Shown here: positions 31,619 to 36,301 of the stretch, piece by piece
Layout of the letters: every line of letters starts with the position of its first letter
Position numbering within the stretch: the first letter of the stretch is position 1
NCBI GenBank assembly: GCA_031412915.1
Contig: JANODX010000184.1
Span: 1-36,301 of the forward strand
Length of the DNA: 36,301 nucleotides
Direction of reading: 5' to 3'
Source of the DNA: JAGNNV01 sp031412915
GTDB taxonomy: Bacteria > Acidobacteriota > Vicinamibacteria > Fen-336 > JAGNNV01
Made by a program: the position numbers and the translations under genes
Notes under the pieces: model-generated
The model's input: the letters and a program-made list of their open reading frames with translations, nothing else
Databases searched by the model: none
What the model was told of the DNA's origin: nothing

Positions 31619-34305
31619 GCCGTCGTCTCGCTCAAAAGACGGGTCGCGGTGATTCGGGCGTTCCGCCGAAACGCCTCGACGTCGTCTGCGGACCCGAGGG
31701 CCCCCTGGGCGAATTCTGCACGACCGCCGCCGCGCAGACCAAGCTCCTTCATCAATTGGGGGGCCGCGACCTTGCCCGTGACGTCGCGGGACACCGCGAC
31801 GATGACGGAATACGAGCCGTCGCCCGAAGCGGAGGAGGAAACGGCGATGAAGCTCTTGTCGCCGCGCCGGTTGCGGTATTCGTCGATGAGGGCGGCGTGG
31901 CCCTTCCGGTCGACATCGCTCCAAAGGGGGGTCCAGATGGTGATGCCTTGAGACTCGATGGAGTCGCTGCCTTCGCTTCGACCGCTCCCTCCCGAGGCGA
32001 GTTTCAGCTTGAGGCGCTCGATCTCCCGGTCCCTGGCCTTGAGTTCGTCCTTGAGTCTTGCGTATTCCTCCACCAGGGCGCCGCGCTCCGCTCGGGCGAA
32101 GTGCGACAGCTCGTCGAGGATCGAGACATCACGCTGGGTTTTGTCGAGGGCAGCGCCGCCCGCCACCGCCTCGACCCGACGCGTTCCTGCGGACACCCCG
32201 CTCGTGCCCGTGAAGAGGAAGAAGCCGATGTCGCCGGTTTGTGCTACGTGGGTGCCCCCGCAGAACTCCCGGGAGAAGCCGGGCACTTCGACCACGCGCA
32301 CGCGTTCACCGTACTTGTCGCCGAAGAACGCGAGGGCGCCGGAGGCGAGCGCTTCATCGCGGGACATTTCCACGGTGAGGATTTGCTTGTTGGCCAGGAT
32401 CTCGCCGTTGACCCGGTTCTCCATGACCCGCAGTTCCCGTTCGTCGACCCCCTGAAAGTGCGAGAAGTCGAAGCGCAGGCGATCGTTCGCGACCAGGCTC
32501 CCTGCCTGCTTGACGTGGGGGCCGAGGGTTTCGCGCAGGGCCGCGTTCAGGAGATGCGTCGAGGTGTGGTGACGCATGGCCCCTTCGCGCCGCTCTTCGT
32601 TGACCGCGAGCCGGACCTTCATGCCGGGCTCGAAGGTCCCCTCGTCGACCGTGACCAGGTGAGTCGAGAGCCCGGGCAGGGCATTTCGGCACGACGAAAC
32701 CGTGGCCAACGAGCCCGGGCCCGAAATGACGCCGCTGTCGCCGATCTGCCCGCCCGCTTCCGCATAGAAGGGTGTGCGGTCCACCATGATCTCGCCGGCC
32801 TCGCCCTTGTCCAGGCGCTTGACCGGCTTGCCGTCCTTGAACGTGGCGACGATGGAGGCCCCGTCTTCTTCGAGGCGGTCGTAGCCCACGAAGGCCGTCT
32901 TCGCTTTCTCCAGCAGGGTGAGGTACTCGGGGGATCCCGAGATAGCGCCCAGCTTGCTCGCGTGCCGAGCCCGCTCCTGCTGTTTGACGAACTCGGCATC
33001 GAAGGCCGCGGTGTCCACCTTGAGGCCGCGATCTTTCGCGAGTTCCTCGGTGAAGTCGAGGGAGAGGCCGTAGGTGTCGTAGAGCTTGAAGGCGTCGGCG
33101 CCGCTGAGGACGCCGGTGGTGGTGGATGCCGCCACCGTATCGAATACCGCGAAGGCCTGCTTGAGCGTGGTGGAGAAGCGGTCCTCTTCGACCCGGACGA
33201 TCTTCTTCACCGTGGCCTCGGTCGTCTTGAGGTCGGGATAGGCGGACTGCATGCGCGCGACCAGCTCGCCGACCAGTTCCGCGAGGAACGGCCGGTCGAG
33301 GCCGAGCTTCCGCCCGTGACGCAGGGCGCGCCTCATGATCTTGCGCAGGACATAGCCCCGCCCCTCGTTCCCCGGCAGTACGCCGTCGGAAACCAGGAAC
33401 GTGGTCGCGCGGAGATGATCGGCGATGACGCGAAGCGAAACGTCGGTCGCCGGGTCGTGTCCGTAGGCGACCCCCGCGAGTTTCGCGGTGGCCTCGATCA
33501 GAGGGGCGAAGAGGTCGGTGTCGTAGTTGTTCAGCTTGCCCTGGACCACCGCGGTGATGCGCTCCAGGCCCATGCCCGTATCGACGCAGGCCGCGGGCAG
33601 GGGAGACAATTCGCCCTTCGCGTCCCGGTTGAACTGCATGAAGACGAGATTCCAGATCTCGAGATAGCGATCGCACTCGCAGGCGACTCCGAGGCAGGCC
33701 CGTCCCGCCCCCGCTTCGGAACAAGGGAGGGAATCGCCCTGGTGGTAGTGAAGCTCCGAGCAGGGACCACACGGGCCGGTGTCGCCCATGGCCCAGAAGT
33801 TGTCCTTCTTGCCGAGTTCGAGAATCCGCTCGGCGGGCAGATACGCCCGCCAGTGATCGAAGGCCTCGGTGTCGCGAGGCACGCCGTCCTCGCCTTTGAA
33901 GATGGTCGCGGTGAGGCGGTCGGGAGCAAGACCCATGGTCCCGGTCAGGAACTCCCACGCGTAGGCGATGGCGTCCTTCTTGAAGTAGTCGCCGAACGAG
34001 AAGTTCCCGAGCATCTCGAAGAACGTGTGATGACGGGCGGTGAGCCCCACGTTCTCGAGGTCGTTGTGTTTGCCGCCTGCGCGCACGCACTTCTGCGAGG
34101 AGACCGCCCGCGCGCGGTCCCTGGTTTCGCGTCCCAGGAAGACGTCCTTGAACTGATTCATCCCCGCGTTGGCGAAGAGGAGGGTGGGGTCGTTCTGGGG
34201 GATCAGAGACGAACTGCGCACGATCTCGTGCCCTCTTTCCTCGAAGAAGCCGAGGAACGAAGAGCGGACGTCGTCCGCGGTGCGCGGCTCAGTCTGCTGA
34301 TTCAT
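31615..34305 (-). CDS. alaS: Alanyl-tRNA synthetase
   Basis: An 896-aa class II synthetase that charges tRNA-Ala. The N-terminal catalytic domain shows FANAGMNQFKDVFLG, ARHHTFFEMLGNFSFGDYF and GLGMER-type segments (GMGLERITAVVQG). The editing domain has the zinc motif HHTSTHLLNAALRE (around residue 577) and CGGTHVAQTGDIGFF (around 680). The C-terminal C-Ala domain ends GLRGGGRAEFAQG. Length and domain order are canonical. The ATG at 34305 lies inside the 3' end of recX (17-bp overlap), and the stop overlaps the transglycosylase start. Confidence 0.97.
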   Translation of the reverse strand: MNQQTEPRTADDVRSSFLGFFEERGHEIVRSSSLIPQNDPTLLFANAGMNQFKDVFLGRETRDRARAVSSQKCVRAGGKHNDLENVGLTARHHTFFEMLGNFSFGDYFKKDAIAYAWEFLTGTMGLAPDRLTATIFKGEDGVPRDTEAFDHWRAYLPAERILELGKKDNFWAMGDTGPCGPCSELHYHQGDSLPCSEAGAGRACLGVACECDRYLEIWNLVFMQFNRDAKGELSPLPAACVDTGMGLERITAVVQGKLNNYDTDLFAPLIEATAKLAGVAYGHDPATDVSLRVIADHLRATTFLVSDGVLPGNEGRGYVLRKIMRRALRHGRKLGLDRPFLAELVGELVARMQSAYPDLKTTEATVKKIVRVEEDRFSTTLKQAFAVFDTVAASTTTGVLSGADAFKLYDTYGLSLDFTEELAKDRGLKVDTAAFDAEFVKQQERARHASKLGAISGSPEYLTLLEKAKTAFVGYDRLEEDGASIVATFKDGKPVKRLDKGEAGEIMVDRTPFYAEAGGQIGDSGVISGPGSLATVSSCRNALPGLSTHLVTVDEGTFEPGMKVRLAVNEERREGAMRHHTSTHLLNAALRETLGPHVKQAGSLVANDRLRFDFSHFQGVDERELRVMENRVNGEILANKQILTVEMSRDEALASGALAFFGDKYGERVRVVEVPGFSREFCGGTHVAQTGDIGFFLFTGTSGVSAGTRRVEAVAGGAALDKTQRDVSILDELSHFARAERGALVEEYARLKDELKARDREIERLKLKLASGGSGRSEGSDSIESQGITIWTPLWSDVDRKGHAALIDEYRNRRGDKSFIAVSSSASGDGSYSVIVAVSRDVTGKVAAPQLMKELGLRGGGRAEFAQGALGSADDVEAFRRNARITATRLLSETTA

Positions 34306-34834
34306 CGACCCTATTTTCGGTCATGAGCGCGTTTTCCGCGAGTTGAAGGGCCGTCTTCGCTTCCGACAGTTCGAACCCGCGACCCAGCAAAGAGCGCAGG
34401 ACTCTCCCGCGCTTTCCCTTGAGGGTCGGGTCGCGCGCGCGTTCGAACAGCCGAAGGGCGAGGCGCACGAGGCCGGCCTCGACTCCTTCGGACGCGGCGA
34501 ACGCCTCCTTGGCCGCGGCCTGTGCGGTTGCCGGGGCGATGCCCTTCTGGCGAAGTGTTGCGACCACGCGTCTTGGGCCTCGCTTTCCCGAGCGGGCGGT
34601 GGTTCGAGCCAGGGCACGGGCGAAGCGTTCGTCGTCGATCAGACCTTCCCTCCTGGCCCGGGTCACCGCGTGCTCGATCGCATCCTCGGGAATCCCCTTG
34701 CCCGCGAGGGCGTTCACGAGTTCGCGCTCGGTGTGATCGCGCCGGCCGAGTTTGGTGAGGATCAGGGCGAACGCATTTCGCCGCGAACTCTCGGAGTCGT
34801 GCTCCTTGGAGACGCCCCCTTCGGGGCTATTCAA
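34289..34834 (-). CDS. recX: RecX regulatory protein
   Basis: A 181-aa helical RecX-family protein, a modulator of RecA filaments. Repeats of the three-helix unit are visible: FALILTKLGRRDHTERELVNALAGKG, DERFARALARTTARSGKRGPRRVVATLRQKGI, and a C-terminal LLGRGFELSEAKTAL. The start is TTG at 34834, overlapping the pilT remnant stop by 8 bp; no better start is available, so translation is probably coupled. It overlaps alaS by 17 bp. recA, usually upstream of recX-alaS, is not here. Confidence 0.85.
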   Translation of the reverse strand: MNSPEGGVSKEHDSESSRRNAFALILTKLGRRDHTERELVNALAGKGIPEDAIEHAVTRARREGLIDDERFARALARTTARSGKRGPRRVVATLRQKGIAPATAQAAAKEAFAASEGVEAGLVRLALRLFERARDPTLKGKRGRVLRSLLGRGFELSEAKTALQLAENALMTENRVDESAD

Positions 34835-35198
34835 GGTTGGACATGGAACCCTGACCGCGGGTGCCGGTGTCGACCCCCGAGAGCATCATGCGGAACTCAT
34901 CGGGGTTGGTGCAGCGCCGCGCCGCCTCTTCGCGGGTGATGAGGCCCCTCTGGCAAAGGTCGAACAGAGCCTGGTCGAACGTCTGCATGCCTTCGGTGGT
35001 TCCCTGGGCAATGGCCCCGGCGATGAGCCGCGTCTTCTCTTCGTTGACGATGCAGTCGCGGATGAACGGTGTGGTGACCATGACCTCGACCGCGGGCACC
35101 CGGCTCGCTCCGTCGGCGCGGGGAACGAGGCGAAGGGAAACCACCGCACGCAGGACCGAGGCCAGCTGGCGGCGGATCTGCTTCTGCCGGCGCAGCCG
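34827..35198 (-). pseudogene. pilT: C-terminal remnant of pilT (twitching-motility ATPase)
   Basis: About 124 codons match the C-terminus of PilT: QKQIRRQLASVLRAVVSLRLVPRADGASR continues into VPAVEVMVTTPFIR, IAGAIAQGTTEGMQTFDQALFDLC and CTNPDEFRMMLSGV. Full-length PilT is about 350 aa. The PAS-like N-terminal domain, Walker A, the Asp box and Walker B are missing. PilT-like sequence stops near 35198; the few codons before it are unrelated, and the copper monooxygenase stop codon is at 35215. A GTG at 35144 could start a 105-aa product without ATPase activity. Its tight overlap with recX suggests the intact gene once led the recX-alaS operon. Confidence 0.8.
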
Positions 35199-35214
35199 AC
35201 CGCCTGGGGCGCCG

Positions 35215-36301
35215 TTATGGCTGGCCCGAGGTTGGAGGGGCCCCTGGTTCGAGACTGAACGACATCCCCGTGAACATCATTTCTTCATAGGTCTGATCGC
35301 CCCACCAGACGTCCGTGCTCGGATCGGGATTCGACTTGTTGGCCGACGAATTGTCGTACCACGCGGTGGCGTGGATCACGGTGCCTTTCGGCAACTTCAA
35401 CGGCTCCTTGTACGCGTAGTCGGTCTGCCAGTCGAAATCGTAGGTGGGCACCGAAAGCAAGGTCTGCTTGCGCCCGTCGGGGAAGGTCGCTTCGAAGAGC
35501 CAGCGCTTGCCGCGCACGTGGGTGTGCGGCAGGAGACTCCAGAGACGCATGTCGCGGTTGAGCGTCATCTCCGCGTCGACTCGTGCATTGGCATCGCCCG
35601 CCTTGATGTGCAGTCCGCCATTGGCCAGGACGGTGCCGATGAGGGGTGTCTCGGGAGCGGTCTTTGCGAAGATGAGACCGATCTTCGTGCGGTCGGTCGT
35701 CGGCGTCCCAACGGACGTGTAGTGCACCTGGAAAACCAGCGTCGAACCTGCGGCGATCCGTGCCGCGGTGCCCGGACGGTAGACGCGGGTGGCCGTTCCG
35801 GGCACGTACCCGCCAATCGAGGGGCCGAGAGCGGGCGCCGGGCGGTCGTTCGGTCCGAGCGGCTTCCGCTGGCCTTCCGGCAGGGGCGGCCCACCCGTCT
35901 GTCCGGCGGGAATCGACATGTTGTCGGCAAACGTGAAGATCGGCTGCGGCTGCGGACGAGAGCCCTGCGGTGCCGCGGCGGGCCGAGGTGCGGCGGCGGG
36001 AGGACGCGCGTAGACGATCACGTGATGGACGGCGGCCGGATTGCCCGGACGGACCTCGTAGGCCTGGAGCCACTTGTCTTCAGTGAAGTTGGTGGGCACT
36101 TCGAAGTACTGGTACGCGATCTCGCCCGACGCGGGGATCGGATAGTCCTCCTGCATGACCAGGACGGTGTCGGGTTCACCGATGCGCCACCCGTCGGTGT
36201 ACTTCGGCGGATGTTTGGCCAGCCACTTGATATCGAAGATGGCCGTCAGCACGCGCCCGAACTTGGAGGTCACCAGGGAGCGCGCCAGGATGAGCGTGGC
36301 C
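35215..36301 (-). CDS. PHM-like ascorbate-dependent copper monooxygenase (5' end outside window)
   Basis: At least 362 codons of a copper type II monooxygenase, related to peptidylglycine hydroxylating monooxygenase. All metal-binding motifs are visible: VHHVIVYARPP (two CuH histidines), FQVHYTSVG (third His), LLPHTHVRGK (CuM His-x-His) and EEMMFTGMSF (CuM Met). AWYDNSSANKSNPDP is typical of bacterial members, common in Acidobacteriota, which are often fused to an upstream cytochrome c domain. The frame stays open to the right edge, so the true start and any cytochrome domain lie outside. A GTG at 36273 is an internal codon rather than a convincing start. Substrate unknown. Its TAA lies about 17 bp from the pilT remnant. 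Confidence 0.82.
   Translation of the reverse strand, partial: ATLILARSLVTSKFGRVLTAIFDIKWLAKHPPKYTDGWRIGEPDTVLVMQEDYPIPASGEIAYQYFEVPTNFTEDKWLQAYEVRPGNPAAVHHVIVYARPPAAAPRPAAAPQGSRPQPQPIFTFADNMSIPAGQTGGPPLPEGQRKPLGPNDRPAPALGPSIGGYVPGTATRVYRPGTAARIAAGSTLVFQVHYTSVGTPTTDRTKIGLIFAKTAPETPLIGTVLANGGLHIKAGDANARVDAEMTLNRDMRLWSLLPHTHVRGKRWLFEATFPDGRKQTLLSVPTYDFDWQTDYAYKEPLKLPKGTVIHATAWYDNSSANKSNPDPSTDVWWGDQTYEEMMFTGMSFSLEPGAPPTSGQP

Noticed and set aside
31582..34326. 914-codon plus-strand open frame opposite alaS
   Set aside because: Exactly antisense to a canonical AlaS; the composition is that of a mirror frame.

Overview
The window is a GC-rich (about two-thirds G+C by eye), densely packed bacterial chromosomal segment. 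Two large Oar-like TonB-dependent receptors, each with an N-terminal carboxypeptidase-regulatory-like domain, together with a PHM-like copper monooxygenase, a CxPSR sulfatase, an NCS1 permease and a DeoC/RpiB pair, fit an Acidobacteriota genome best. That placement rests on gene content and protein style, not on a marker-gene tree. No tRNA, rRNA, CRISPR array or insertion sequence was seen.

Left part (1-10.4 kb): a PLP-dependent cysteine synthase (-) is divergent from a HerA-like ATPase (+). A four-gene minus-strand operon follows: TPR/cNMP-binding protein, rpiB, deoC, NCS1 permease. Both enzymes carry N-terminal extensions of the kind seen on bacterial-microcompartment cargo, but no shell gene is present here. 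An AGCS amino-acid/Na+ symporter overlaps lysA (ATGA). REP-like inverted repeat pairs lie at 28-88 and 10264-10350.

Centre (10.4-21.1 kb): a diacylglycerol-kinase-like enzyme, two TonB-dependent receptors (993 and about 1040 aa), a secreted sulfatase and a TolC-type outer-membrane protein form a cell-envelope block. Receptor 1 has an unusual tandem array of 11-bp repeats abutting its -35 box.

Right-centre (21.3-29.5 kb): hpt, an N-acetylglucosamine-kinase-like protein, a YdjC/ChbG deacetylase and a NagB-like deaminase are tightly coupled (ATGA, GTGA) and look like an amino-sugar salvage operon without nagA. Next come a zinc-ribbon/TPR metallopeptidase (-), a GHMP kinase, efp with an apparent ATT start codon, thymidine kinase, and a divergent RNA 3'-phosphate-cyclase-fold protein that lacks the catalytic histidine.

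Right end (29.5-36.3 kb): a minus-strand operon runs from a pilT C-terminal remnant through recX, alaS, a lytic transglycosylase and a TPR/AIM24-like protein. The pilT remnant starts just after the stop codon of a PHM-like copper monooxygenase that runs off the right edge. This marks either a genomic rearrangement or an assembly join.

Recurring themes are nucleoside and sugar-phosphate salvage (deoC, rpiB, hpt, tdk, NCS1 permease), stop codons that overlap at most convergent gene ends, and several genes whose -10 box sits 7 nt before the start codon, suggesting leaderless transcripts.
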